From Prostheceraeus crozeri (taxonomy: Eukaryota; Platyhelminthes; Polycladida; Euryleptidae): a stretch of 64,000 nt of DNA. The notes beneath the pieces were generated by a model. It saw only the letters and a program-made list of their open reading frames with translations. It made no database searches and was not told the DNA's origin. The stretch covers positions 248,001-312,000 of the forward strand of contig CAJQUW010009247.1 in the NCBI GenBank assembly GCA_907163375.1, written 5' to 3'. Each line of letters begins with the position of its first letter. Position 1 is the first letter of the stretch. The translations under genes and the position numbers were made by a program. Shown here in pieces: positions 12,301 through 27,300 of this stretch.

Positions 12301-15300
12301 AAATGAAATACTAGTTTGTTTGAGAACATACCTGTTACCTTCACGTTAATCGTGTGTGATAGCTCCTCTAAAGCGCATATTAAAATCAAAAGTGTACTCA
12401 TATCTTTTGGAGAAGGATGGGGATTTTCCCGCCTGGTAGAGACTGGAGAAAAACCGTGTGAAGCACACATCAACAAGATGGGATGAGCCGAGTCGTATGC
12501 ATTCAACTGAAAGCGACATTTGATAAACTCTCATCGAAAATGATTGATAATAATTGATGCAACAATGATCACTAAAGATAGGGTCAGGTAAGCCTATAAT
12601 GATCTATGATGTAGTTTACCAGTTAATTTCTCAAAAGCTAGGCTTTATACTTGCTACCCGGAGTCGGAGTCCTATCAAAATGATAGATTTTCGCATCCAT
12701 GCTTCCTTACAGAAGTATTGCAATCAACAGTCTTTTAGAGATTTGACGATTCCGTGATCAGATTTGCTCATTAATCTTCGGATTTTGATGACTCAATGTC
12801 AGTGCTTGAGCGTCTGTTTATGTACCGTTTATTTTGATTATATAAATATTTGATGACACCTGCGACCGCTGCGATCTAATGCTGTTCTCTGCTGTTCAAA
12901 GCCTTCGCTGACAATAGCGTGATAAAACGCACATTCTCAATAGCAGACAGGAGTAGGTTTGCCTCTCAGTTCATGCGGCTCGCAGATTTTCATTGTGTTT
13001 TCAAATGGTGCAGCACACTGATAAGATTGCCTGCAATGTCTGCTGCACTCACTATTCTAGTCAATTGAGCTTTTTCTTCAGGTGAAGTTTTAATCCGATT
13101 ATGAGCTGGAAGAGCCACATCAGGGAGGAGCGTGAATTATAAATCTTGACCGACATTCGTTTGGCTTAACAATTAGGTCGGGTGTTTGGTTGCATTTAGG
13201 TTTATTAGTCCAGTCGCCAGAACGAGTTTCTGCAGGATGTTGCAAATGAGACTTTCAATATATGATGTACACTCTATTCCTACCATCGTCGCACTGGCCT
13301 TGTGCTAGAGTGCTCGCTATGGTCCGGGGTTCAAATCTAGGTCAGGTCAAACCTAAGACTTTCAAAATAGGTGCATTCTTGCTAAACACTCAGGCCACAT
13401 GGAAGAGCGGTGTGTCACCGAATGTGCCGAAAAAACAAGGAATATTTAGTTTTTGTGCAAATCTGCGCGTCTGCAGAGTTCTACCCGGATTCTCTTCTTG
13501 TCAGTCACGATCAAAGGACACGCATGAAATATCAATGGGAAGGAGACCGTTTTAGGATCTTTGCTTTCTCTGATAAAGATGAGACTGAATCCAAAGTCAA
13601 TCTTTGTCTTGGAATGTTTTCAAATGATTTCCTGTCATTTGAATGTCCTTTTTTCCATGCCTCTGATCAATTATTCATGTGAGAATACACTGAAATGTGA
13701 CAAAATGACATTTGACAAAGCACTTCTCAGTTAATAATTAGAGACGTTAATTCATATTTACTAGACGTCTCAATCTGCTTCACATTGGATTTTCATGTGT
13801 TTTTCTTTGATCCTGTCTGTGAAGAAGAGGAACCGGGTAGAACTGGACAGACGCGCAGATTCGCAGCAGGCATAGAGTGAACGTCATTGTGTGGAAGTCC
13901 CGGTTGCTCGAACATATGATGCTGAGGTGCATAAAGCGATAAATTTCGTCACCCGATCAAGGATTCTAGTGTCATGTAGATCAAAATAATAGATAATATA
14001 TAGCAAGATTGTCTTAGAAAAATGTATTAGTTCCCCACGTGCAGCGAGGCATTGTCGGTCGTACTTAAAGTTGGCTTATGTTCACGACTGGCCGCTGCAG
14101 GTTACTCCACTTTATCTACATGTATACATGTGCATGTCGTAGCTGCAGAAGTTGCATTTCACATGTTGAATCTAATTAGCAAAGTATGCATCGGCTTTGT
14201 AGAATGTAGCCTTTTAAAACAAACAGTCTGCACCGTAAAAGTATTCTGTTCAGTGTGAGAACATGAGAATCTAAAATACTTGGTATGTTCTAAAATAAAA
14301 TATAAAATATATGTCGATGTAGCAAGATCTATTACAATCTTTTTTAAGTTGACATACTTTGAATAGCGTAATCACCTATCTTCGTGGTATCCGAATAAAA
14401 ATAGAAATAATTTATTTGTCAGAAAATTGAAAATCACAACGCTACATCAGCTCTGCATAAATAATAAATTTTAAGTTTCAAGTTAACGTGGCTTGGTAAG
14501 ATTAGTAGGATAGAATTTTAGTCTATGAAGCAGTTACTGATGTGTGCATTAGCGAAAGGAACGAACTGTGAAATTTTCCGTTTCCTGCTAGAGTTTGGTT
14601 GAATTAGTCTTCCTGATCGATTCGATCGTTGTTGGATGATGTCATACAGGGTGGTCACCATCATCCATGGGCTTTTAAATAAACGGACTGCAGCTTCAAT
14701 ACGCCAGTCTCACAGACATTCGAATTTACCACATGGACATTCACTTGAAGATTTGACGCGACAAATTAACCTATTTGATCGTTTTGCAAGCGATTCGGCT
14801 TTTCTTCAAGGCAAGTAGGAAGCTCAACGAATGCTTGAGTCCTAAAAATGAGACCAATACCCAACAGTGGTTCTCACGTCTACGGATAATAAATATCCAC
14901 TTTGAGGTACTATAACATCTAGAACTGTGCTTACAATAGATTGCTCTATGTTTTTCTGGACAATCAGTGCGGTTCATCATTAAAAGGAAATATAGTGTAT
15001 TCATCTATTAACAAGTATATTTTGACATTCACTAGCTCAATACTGAGCTCATGGCTAACTTTAATACTTTAAGGTGAAAATCAAGTGGCGCAAATGTAAT
15101 ACACGCCTACAAAACCACTTGTCTGTTAGACTTTACACTGATTTAGTGTCAATGTTTATCAGTTATTCATGTCTAGTTTTGGTATTGTGAGTATTTATGT
15201 GCACTTGACTCGATTAACGAAAATAAGAATTTCCAGCATGAAGGGAGTGCTGATTACAATACTGCATAATACTAATATCTGCTTTGCTACAATTTTAGGA

Positions 15301-18300
15301 CAGCAATAATTTAACTTGAAGTTGGAAATCGAGAAATTGCACCATTGACAGCATGCGGAAAGGATAGTTATGGAAAGTAGCTAGAAATCTATCAGCATTG
15401 TCTCAATTCTAATGTCGATGACAACTACAAAATTCATTCTCCTGATGCACCTGTAATATTGCAGATCAGTCATGAAATAAACCGTTCATACAATGCCCAT
15501 TTTCATTATATAATAATAAGTAGGGCAAAATCGGGTATTATCGACAGTAAAATGGTTTTCGGGCTCCCACGGCTGTATTTCTTGGTTTTGATAGGAACTG
15601 TAATATCCAAGCAATCTCCTCTTACTCGATTTTGTTAGTTTATCGATTGAAATTATGATTCTAAGTGAAAACCAAAGTGTGTAAACTATAATGATGTTGG
15701 CATAATATCGACACTTTGTCGGGTATCGACAGTTCCAAAAAGAGGAGTCAAAATTTGCCTGGTATAGTAGATTAAAGACATTACATATTGTATGAAGCGG
15801 AACTTAAGATATTTGTTGTTTCTTTAACAGTCCGAGAAGATGGAATTTCATGACTGAGAGCAGTCCACATAGGCGTGTCCATCTTCGCCAAAGATAAAGA
15901 AGAATTCCGCACATTTTCATGTGTGTAGCGCAAGCGTGTAAAGGCAGCGGAGATTGATGAAGTTTCGCGTTTTCAGACAATCAAAGAGACAACAGATGTG
16001 TAAAATGTCGTTTCGTATGATATATAGTGTCTCCAGTTTATCTTATTTATCTTTTTTGACGCTTTTTTAGAGAACTGTCGATGTCGCCTTGCAATGTGTC
16101 GATATTATGCGAACATCATTACAGACTGCACACCTCACTTTTCGCCTAAAATCAGAAATTAAATCGATGGATAAATGGATTCGAGAAAGAAGAGATTTTT
16201 TGGATATCATAGTTTACACCAAAACCGAGAACTGCAACCGTGAGAGCCCTAAAACTGTTTTGAACTGTCGATGTTACCCGACATTTTCCACGCATGGTCT
16301 GAAGAGACCTAATAATTCATATAGAAGCACATTCAAATCTTGTGAAGGCGATACTCTATGACACAGTTAACAATAATGATAAAATATTGGCTATTTAGTC
16401 AGTATCTTTCTAAAAAAATGCTATTTGGTACTTATCAACAGTAGTGTCGATATTACCCGACTTTACCCTAATATATTTACTTGCACTGTTTGCGGTGCAC
16501 CGGTTATTTCTACTTGGAGTGGTTCCCGGGCCGCCCACAGAAATTGTTGAATTTTCAACATGTCTGTATTTCTTCATGGCTGCAATGTTTTCATAAGTAG
16601 GAAGAAGAACACGTTAGTCCCGTAACCAGACTATAGAAAATCAATTAAAATTTTCCTTCAATTTTCAACAACAGCTCATTCCACCGAGGGGTTTTGAACG
16701 AAACAAATTGATTAGCTTCATATAAAACTAGATTTCAGCTTTCAATCAGCATGGCATGAAACATGTGTTAAGTCAATTTCATTTGCATGCTGAATTGGTT
16801 TGGGACTATGAAAAATCTATTCAACAAAATGATTTTGGATAACTTATTATTGAGGTTTAAACTATGTCGTGGATTGGAAATAAAGGGTGTGAATTTCAAT
16901 GATCAATGAGGTGATCGATCCAGCTAACCTTCACCGGGGGAGGGACTCTCGTTGCATGCTAATGGCGATAGTTACCCACCTTCACCTGAAATAGACATGA
17001 GGCGTTTAAAACTGATACTGGGAAATAAAGAAAAGAAAAAAAAGAAGAAGTCATGGATGGCATAAACATTGAATACATTCGATAACAGACTTGTTCTTTT
17101 ATTAACGGAAGGTCGACATGAAAGCATTGATTTATATTCAAGATTCCGACTGATACTTACCAACTAATGACGATTTAGAATATTCACAAGTGGAATGCAC
17201 ACAGCTATCAAATCTGAAGAGATGTAACCACCACGAGACGTATTGTAGTAAATAGTGGACCTGGGTATGACATAATTGTTCGCAATTGGTGAAAACCCCA
17301 ATATGGCTGATGTTAGCCTTAAGACAAAAATGTCACTTCTTTTCAAATTGCCGAGATCTTTCGACCAGCACTGCCGGCCATCATCAGAGAACTAACGCCG
17401 TTCAACTACAAGATCGCCTGACTATCACTTGAAGATGGAACCAGCCGGTAAGACACTGCTTCATCGTGGAGGGCCTCACGTCGGATGCGGCAATAAGTGC
17501 CTGCAGAATGCCATCCGCCCTCAACGTGACTACGTTGTAGCCAGGCTTGCCGTTGGGACGGAATTCTTCGCCACATTCCCACAGAAAAAAATATTTCGAT
17601 TCTAATCCCATCCCACGTCATGATAGGTCCTTTAATATGATGGACATGCATGAATATAGATACGATGCGATACAACTTTATAAGCTTATTATATGCCGGG
17701 GTATAATAGCATAGAGACAGGCTCGTAGGCTTTATTCTTGAACCATAGGCCATATACACATATTTCTTGAAGTTTGTCCATTGGGTTTGAAATGGACAGT
17801 AGGCTGAATGCTGTTTAGCCTTTTCGGTACAGAAATGTTGACTTCCCCATCCTCTACTTGAGGTGATTAGCCAATCACATGAATAGAGCCGGTCTTACAG
17901 CTTGTTAATTGGTCTCTGTCGTGTCCTATTCATCTGATGAACAACAAAAGATGTGAAGGGGAATACAGGTTTCTCCGCGTCCTTTACGTTCTAACAACAG
18001 ATAAGATCAGCAATGAGTCAATGACAGCAGGCAAGACAGCAGTTGCTAGCATGTTCAGAAGTAGTTGCTAACACTTCAGAACGAAGAATCAACACTAAGA
18101 GTAGAAGAATGCATGATCAGAATGTGTGCGATTAACTTCTGCTCAAAATAAACACTAAAACTTTTCAATTAGTATTGTAAAATTTTCCTCTGGTTTCCCA
18201 TGGGACAGTAGCTTTCAATGCATCGTGGGAACCCATGGGTTTCCCACTTCCACCGGCAACCCTGGACTTAAAGCAGTGTCTTATTGGCTAATTCACACTC

Positions 18301-21300
18301 TCAACTGATGTTCCGTTGGCCTTGTGGCTATAGCGCATGCTCGCACGTTCTCTGGCTCCAACGTCGCTGGTTCGAACCTGCCAGGACTGATGAAGATCTA
18401 CAACCATGCAAATCCAATGCTCTATGAGATAAAGTACTAGAACGAACAGGCTCACTCACAGCAACACCACGTCTTGAACACGCATTGTCATAACAGCAGT
18501 GATGGCAGTTCCCAGTGGTTGACAATGTGGAAGTACCGGCCGCTCGTTGTGCGTGTTGTAAAGATCAACAGTTATCATCATTTCGTATTAAATAGAAAGG
18601 CATTTTGACGAAAGAAATGCAACCTTTGCGGGTTCCAGTAATTCGATTCTTCCTAAGATTTTGCAGTGTCTGACCGATCGGCTGAAATTGCCATCAACAA
18701 TCAGATGTTGTCAATTTTAGTCTCACAGACTTAAACAATTCTCTGATTGACATCTGTTCAGATTTGATAAATCTATCAACAGTCACATTACTTGAAAAAA
18801 GTCGTCTGACATTCACATGTAATTCTACATCACTGAGCTGCTAAACCAACAGAGTCAAACAGAAAAAACTATGTTAGCATTATTATTAACTGTAATCATT
18901 AACTGCATCTTGCAATTAATGTTCAGTTAGGCAAAAAATTACAGTTAGTATAATTAATTAATGTGTGAACAATAATAAACAACTGTATGAATAATTCAAA
19001 TCATTATCAAAAACTGTTATATCAGGAAAAAACTTTTACGCCTTTTTGCGTCATTAATTAATTAGTCAACAATACACATTGTCAATAATAATGATAACAG
19101 TAGAACTAAACACCGATAAAAAAGACAATACATCAGCAATGTTCAAAGTAGCCGATAAGTTTCACTCCACGCTTTAATTACCTTTCCGAACCTCAACAAG
19201 TTCTACAAGTATAGGAAATGTCGATGATAAAATCAAACTCTCTTATGTTTTCATCATTTCAATAACTGAATGCGCAGGTGGTTCAGTTAAGGGGAAATGT
19301 ACCTGCTTTGAGAGGGGATCACAGATGAATCGCCAGACGACCACGACCAGCTGACTTCACTTTCGAAAGAAATACAGTATCGGGTCAGAAAACAAGGATC
19401 TTCAATCACCTACGCATGAACGATGTGTCAATATTATTGATCGGTGCAAGCTAGCACCTTACGCAGTTTATTTTATGTGGCCATGCAGCAAATTGCAGCG
19501 TTAGTCAATAGCAGCGCAGTGCAGCGTTCGTGACAGCATGGTATTTTTGTCGCAGCGCAATTTGTCCAAAAGGTGTTATGATGGTATCCAAAACATTGAG
19601 AAAGTTTTAAATATCCGTTATGTAGAGTCAACAGTCATACATTGGTGTTATAATTCAAAGTCCTCACCTACCATTGCTTTATCATTCAATAATTCTGTCA
19701 TATCATCGCACAATTCATTGTCATTGCTTCCATAAATTTGTTTGTTCATGATATTTAGCATTCCCATGTTTGTTATCATCACCGTGTTCTCTGGTTATGT
19801 GTTTTGATATCTTGACCTACAGGAAGTCTATTAAAGCTGATATGTTAGCCTTTTGTCTAAAGCCCTTCACTGCGTTAGCACTACGATCATCTACTAAGAC
19901 TAGATTTTTATTTTAGCTTGCTATGAAATACAATAGGGGAAAGTTGGAATTAATACATCTTGTCGCTCTATAAAAATGCTTTTCGAAATGATGGACAACC
20001 CGAAAGACATATTTGTTGGAAAGGAATTGCTCTATCACAGATTAATCATACATCCAAAACTAAGGCGCATTATCGCAAGTGACATAACTTAGATTGATTT
20101 ATCAAAGCCATGTATAGCCACAGAATTAGACAGGTCGTCTCTTCTTCTGTTTGACTAGAAAGGAAACATCGGAACATGTAACGTTAATGAAATGGCACAA
20201 TCTGCTGACATAATGCCATAGAAATCGAACAATGAGCAGTCAGGTCAACATTAAGCACGCCAAATTGTGCGAAGTTTCAGTGAGTGCTATCAGCCGGATC
20301 ACACACCAAAGAGACACGGACGATGTCAAGTTCTATAGAGAAGTTTGTGAACGTTATTTGAGCGCCGGCTAACTTTTTTAATAATGATCAGAAGGACTAA
20401 CATTATCGAGAAAACTTTTGCGCAATGATCTGAATTCCTCGAATCTAAAGGGATCGTGACGATCGGAGCATTTTGAAGGAATTCAAAGCAATCCGCAAGC
20501 GGCTCACGACTATTTTTCCTATCTCTGCAAGGTATTAAAAATTTCTTTTTGCCCACTTAGTAAGTTCCTGCATGTGTCATCGTCTTGCTTTCTGATAATT
20601 GCACCAACTACTGCAGATATTGCAAAAGCATGTATCTGAAAAGTCAGTGCTGCGCTACGCACGTCAATGTTTCAAAATGTCACACCAAAGATCTACCCTG
20701 AAATGTACTATTTTATGTCATGCGTTCTCACAGCAAACATGCAGATAGTATTTTCACTGACATCATTGATGTTATATCAGAAAACATGTTAATATCCATG
20801 AAGTAACTGCATGTTATACGTTGTCACACGAGTTCACAATTCACCAAGCATGGTAGTTAAGTTAGACAACACCGATTAAAACGAACAATTCTCACTTTTG
20901 CTGTGGTCCTTTCTGGCTGTAATCATGATACATGAAATCATACTGAAATCCCGACGAAATGAAAAATGAACACATCATTCTGGAAAACTCGGCCATTGAA
21001 CTGTTTGATTGTCAAAAATGCTTCTTGGATAAATCGCAGAAATCATCATAAATCAATTCATTGCTAAATATTTTTGGAGTTTCAAGATTGTTTAAAAATT
21101 AGGCCCTACTATTCATTGAAGTTCATCACTTACATTGATGTAGTAAGATTGCAACAGATATCATATCTATTTGTCTTCAAAAGCTAATTTCATTTTTTAA
21201 CTTGTTAATCATTTACATCAAATGTATCAACAGCAGCTTTAATTCAATAAAGCAGTGTTCATTTTTGAAATTTCAAAAAAGAAAATATATACTGAATGCT

Positions 21301-24300
21301 AAAAAATATACTGAATATGTATATGCTAGCAACTTTGCGAATACTATTGCCATAAATTTGATTACATTATATTTCATTTAAATCGCTACTTTCATTTCAA
21401 GAGCTCCTTTTAAAATCATCTGCAAATCATTACATTATTCAATAAGCAGACATTCAAAAGTGATTCCAATATACCGGACAGATAAAATTAATATTAAAAG
21501 TAATATTCCCTGTACTAAATCTGACGAATAACTCATCAAACTTATTCAAATATTCTTAATTATGAAATTACTTTATAAGGAAACACAAAGAAATTATCAT
21601 AAAAATATCATTGCTTCAGATGATGACATATGACTGTCTAATCACTTACAAATCATAGATAAAAATTTTATGAATATGTTATTAAATATGTAAACAATGA
21701 TTAATACTATATAAATTTAACAAAAAGAAAAAGTACCCAAGGATAGATATAACAGAGGGAATGTTATTCAAATTTCAATTGAAAACATTCCTGAATATTT
21801 GAAACTTTCTCTTCTGATTAAATTGGCCTAACGCAGGAAAACATTGGCGGTACGGATATTAAATGCCAAACCGAAAACCCGTATGTGAAAGAGGAAACGT
21901 GTGACCATGATTTACAATCTGAATTGAGCCGGAATAGTGATTTTAATTTCATTTCGAGTAATTCCATGTTTTATGATGCGACTTCAAAACAAATTGCGAC
22001 GAATTTCTTTATAAAGTCCGCTTGATTCAAATGATCCTCATTTGCAGATTCGGTATTATGGCCGGGTTTCCCATTTAAATTAATGACCTGTTAGTAGGGC
22101 AATACAAGACAGTTAGTTGCGAAAATATAGTACAAGCGGAAATTAGCCTACACAAAAAAGAAATGATGCCACTGCATCTACACGCAGTTCAAGCATTCGT
22201 ATTATGGCGTGCCTGATCCAGTATTCTACGTTTTGCTATTTGACATTTCAAGAGCAAAATTTAATAATTTGAGTAGTTCACAGAAATTCGCTGTACAAGT
22301 AAATAAAATCTACAGTTGTAATTAGCTGATATTCATGCAAGTCAGTTGACGACGAAAATTGTTCATTATCGCTTTGGTTGAAAACATTTCATCGATATCA
22401 GAGCGATACGAAGCGATTGGCATACAGTATTTTGACATTAATCGCTGAACTCATCATCTTGCTCAAATTACCTTTTAATTTCTTTAACCTGACGTTAAAT
22501 GAACAGCATGACCGAGTCTATGAAGTTGTTTCTATATAGTTAGAACATTGATCTAAAAGCATAAAAGCGTGTCTATTTTTAATCAGTCCTTTGAGACATT
22601 CTGTTATTCTATTCTCAAATAATTAACTCAATGATAATTAAATTATTCTCAAATAAAAATGAATTTTCCATTCAGCATCAATCTTCATCATTTTCTTTCA
22701 TAGTTCCATGTTCCAGTCTTTCATCTTCTGCTAAGGTCTCATTTTCATTTGCATGGCAACTCAAATCACTAACATAGAAATATTTTCATGTCATAGAAGT
22801 GATTTCGTTATATGAAAGCAGTCATAGGCTCCTAGATATATATCTAGATTATATATCCAGGGACATCTATGATTAATATAAGATATCTAAGGGACGTTCA
22901 ACTACCAGAGCATGTACTGGACTGGAGGCCAGTGACTTTGGTAGACTTGATTAATGGTGATAGTGTGTATCTGGATAAAACCATGGAACAAGTGGTAAGC
23001 AATTCACTTCATCATTGTAAAATACATCAGAATAATGATTGCTGTACATACTGATTAGTACCCCCGTCCCAGTCTTGCAGAGAAATTGTCGGAAGAACCT
23101 GCGTAGTGTACATGCACACATACAAGCATATCATCAATGGTCAATTTCAAATAAATTGTGACTTTCTATTTTCATTGATTTTCCCATTGTCTTATCTATA
23201 ACCTCCTGTATCAATGCTGTTCCTGAATTGTCCAATATGGCAGGACCTTAAAATTGTGGAAATCACCAATCACCACTTGGTTTGTTTTGTAATTCTTGAC
23301 TGGGTCCAGAATCTTCTTTCAACAGATTCCCTGTGTGAATGAGCGCATTAGAGTATTGGATAATTGCTTATATACAACTTGTTTCACGGTTTTATCCAGA
23401 TATGCACAAACTATTGTCATTAATCAAGTCTAACAAAGTCACTGGCCTCCAGTCCAGTACATGCTCTGAGAGTTGAACGTTCCTTAGATATCTTATATCA
23501 ATCATAGATGTCCCTGTATATATCCTAAAGAAGTAGACTTTCTATGGTATTGTTAATTTCTATGATATATCTAGGAGTCCATGGAAAGCAGGGAACCCTA
23601 GTTATCGGCGCTTCGCTCTTGTTATGTTTCAAACATGGACTTCTAGATATCTAGGAGTCCATGGTTTCAGAAGAGCATCATCATAGTTATATTTTTTCCT
23701 CTCTTTAACATCATTGATTCCCGACTTCTATGATGAAGTTTTACCTGTCTATGAAGATGCAACTCAGGTTCAACGGGTTCTCAAAACTAGCGCAAAATGT
23801 TGACTATTTCTCTCCTGTTCGGAGAACGCAATGAACCTGCGAAAATATCATTTCCTATTATTTCCTTTTCTTGTGAAGAATTTATAAAAAGCCTATGTTT
23901 CATCGGTCGAACAGTCGCTTGAATGTTACCTGGGGCTGAGGGATCGGCTTCGGTCGCTCCTTGAACACAACCACTTGAGGATTTCCGACTTTTTCATGCT
24001 CAAATTTATTGATGTCTGTAACGAGTTTTAATGTAGGATTCCGATCACCACGCAGCTTCGCCTGTAAGAAGATAGGACAGTGATTCAGACGACATGTAAA
24101 TTCCACAGCTGTGTGCGAAGTTTTCCCCTAGGCTGCCAGCCAACATTTCATTCATATTGAAAATGATGTCAGTTGCAGATGATTAACATCTACTGACTTG
24201 TTTTTACAGAGAAATGTCCTCTCTACAGTGTCGCTTAAACTTATTTTTCCTAACTTTAATTCTAAAAGTATTAGCGGATTTTATAAAGAAATATAATGAA

Positions 24301-27300
24301 TTTCAGACATGACAAAAGCAATGATGGTCTTAGTTTTATCATAATAATATATCTGCATACAATAAAGCGCATCTAAATATTTGAAGATTATCTAGTTAGC
24401 GCAGTTTTTTGAGAAAAGTTATATTTCTTTGGTAATATGGTAGAAGAAAAGGTTTCAACCGACCAACGTCTCATAAAAATTATGTTATAATGACATATTT
24501 GTATTATTTTAGAGAAATCTGGATATTTAGTTGAAAATTGTAGTTGTAATACAGCTCGAACAAATCACATGGGGATTCATTAGCTTCTGCATAACTTATC
24601 AAACTACAAAATCCCTTTTCATACTTCACTGCAAGAAAGTGAAAATTACTTCAACGTCATGAGTAAATGATTGGCATAAAAGTAACAACAAAAAAGATAA
24701 TCTCTAATATTATCAAATCATTCACTTAATAAATGGATCCCGCAGAAATCAGGACGCTATTTTGAAAATCTCAAATTTGCCTGGGCATGCCCGCAACTTT
24801 AAATAGAGAGTTGTGTCGATGTTGAGAGATGTGAACTAGGCCTGATGATGATTCCTGGTATTGGATGAAATAGCAGCTATTCAGGTCTGTTCCCATTTTT
24901 CAACTGAGGATGCAACTCAATGTTTAATTATTCTATTTGTATTGTGTTTGCAAAAAGCAGCGTTTTCGATGAAAAAATTCTCCGTTATTGATCATTCTGA
25001 ATATGTGGAGAGGAGGATAGCTTTTTTGGTGGTAAGCTGAATATCAAAAAGTTCAAATTCCAAAAGAGTGCGATGCAAGAATTATAAAGGAAGCCCTGTG
25101 GTCGTGCAAAGGAAGTGGTAATAATGTGAAACTGTCGGTTGGACAATCTTGGTGTTCGGTTCTGTCTGGTACGTAACTTGTCTTGATCATTTTGCTTATT
25201 TTCTATTTCTTATTTTATATGCTTTTCTTTTCTGTGAAAAATCTGCTGTTTATTGACTTTTGCTTATTTCTTTATTTTCAGCAGTGTGTCTCAACTTCTT
25301 GATTTTATACAGTTAACGAATTGTTGATGCTTTCTATGAATCGTTGATTGATTTCTCTGCCTCATGAACTGTGTTTGTCTTCGATTTTTGTCAAAGTTTT
25401 CATTATGCGTGATCATGGCAGCGTAGCTGCACGAAATGCATCGCACCCTTTTGAAAATTAATTTTTTTGAAATATTCAGCTAACCACCCAAAAAGCTATC
25501 CTCCTCTCCACATATTCAGAAAGCAGCGTTTATAAATTATTGCAGGTGCGCTAACTTAGACGACATTGTGCAGTTTATTTCTTTTAATGAGGCAATTGAT
25601 TTTGCTGGTTGCATTGTTTTACTTGAGGTACTTTTGGTGTCGCAGCTTCGGTCATATGTTGGAGTGTCGCGAGGTATAAGGCAAAGATCTCGAATTATGT
25701 GCTTCTGACTGGTTGTCTTGCCGCGCCGATGTTCGTGAGAATTTTAACTGTGGTTGACCTTAGTTTCCGAGTTAACTTTCTGTGTTGTCGTCACCTTCCG
25801 GTTTCTGTTTATGTTCTGTTATTTTGCTTCTAGTTTGGTCTTGTGGTTCTTTGTTGGTTTTTCGTTCGTCGTAATTGGTACTCTTCTGTGGTTGGTGGCT
25901 TCTATGTACGCGATACGTAAGTACTTTTGATATCGGTGTTATTTTTCTATAGCTTGCATATACTTAGTGACATGTCAGTATAGCAGTGTGCAGCATTTAA
26001 TGAAAATCCGCCCAAAGTTCTCTTAAAGTTCTTCTACTCGCATGTCTGCTTCGATTATGCTGCTTTAATGTCGTTGTCTCATGCTTTTTGCGATATTAAA
26101 GGAACATAATCGAAGCGCATTATCGAAAAGCGTACTTTCACCAAATATGATGAAACTCAAGTATTACTTCCATTCAAAGTCATAGTGAGATTTTTTAGAC
26201 TAATTTGGTCATGCGAAGAGTATAAGACATCAATACAGAGGCGTCAGTTATGCATTCGACATCCCTATTCCCTTGAAGAATCTGTTCGTGAAAAATTTCG
26301 CAGACACTATGAATCGTGCTTGGTTGTAAAAGGATTCGAAGCATTCGCTTTCATTTTGGTTTTGTTTACAAATGAACATATGAATAAACAGTGTGCACCT
26401 GGCAGCTCTTCTAAAGACGTGGATGACAGGATTTATTGCATCTAAAGATAGCTATGCATTCTGTGATGATATTTCCGCATGCTAGAATTTGAAGCGCTTT
26501 ATTTTAAGCAAAACAAATCGATAATCATCACCTGTAGGTAATAAATACTTTGACAAGGAATTTTCGTAGTCGTCTCTGCACCTTAGTGTTATGAAGCTAT
26601 TATTTCAGAGATGAGAGTGCATAGATGCTCTTCTGTGCAACCTTGAACAAGTGCTGTCTATTCATGCAATTCAAGATGAAAATACCATGCTCAAAATATA
26701 AGCAATGAAAGTGAATCAATGTAGAAAAAAAGATAGAGGATGACTTCAAAACATTGTGTATTGAATTTTTCCACTCTTGTGTATCAAGGATTAGCAAAAA
26801 TTAGTTGCAATTTAATTGCTCCTTCTAATCAATTAATTGGAATTGGCATTTGTGAGCCAACAATAAATTGAAACAAAAGTCAAAACAGCCAATTGATTGT
26901 ATTTGGCAGTGGTGAACAGTCAATCAATCAAATGAAAAAAACAATGTTGTTCTAGCAATTATATAATGAATCCATAAAAATATCATGAGTGTGGAGAACT
27001 GGATCACAGAGTATAAAGCACCTGGAAGCATTCCAGGTAGAAAATCGTCAAATCCAGCAGAGGTGGAGAAAAGGACATTAAGTGGACATAGGGCTAAAAG
27101 TTAAGCATGAGGTACGACATCACTACATATACACGTATGCTTGCTACGTATGTACAGGTGTACATGTAGACAGCAAATGGCTACTCACAGGTGTGGACCA
27201 GTGATTGACAAAAATTGATAGAATTTAATTTTTCTTTCCAATCAATTTATTAAAATTGGCATTCGTGAGCAAACAATTAATTAAAATTCAATTAATTTGT

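Larger units (their letters stand above)
8160..23929 (-). other. Intron 6 (15.8 kb), repeat-rich
   Basis: It holds the duplicated tRNA-Tyr-like unit (8609-9095), a SINE-like unit (10336-10482), a hAT-like pair of ends (11691-11926), a BED-type hAT (12002-12701), M1 copy b (13206-13916), a TA-flanked element (15533-16468), a SINE with a hAT inside (17439-18400), one copy of a 465-bp repeat (20117-20582) and a foldback element (22850-23526). The stretches 9100-10330, 13920-15530 and 20590-22840 show nothing that I can name and are AT-rich. No laminin-G coding motif was found in it. Confidence 0.7.

Noticed and set aside
12291-12534. Minus-strand open frames in intron 6
   Set aside because: They are the antisense of the BED-like segment of H1 copy A.
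16959-17163. Possible small exon of the laminin-G gene with CTATTTCAG acceptor near 16984
   Set aside because: The following frame is too short and no matching donor phase was found; exons 6 and 7 already join in phase 0.
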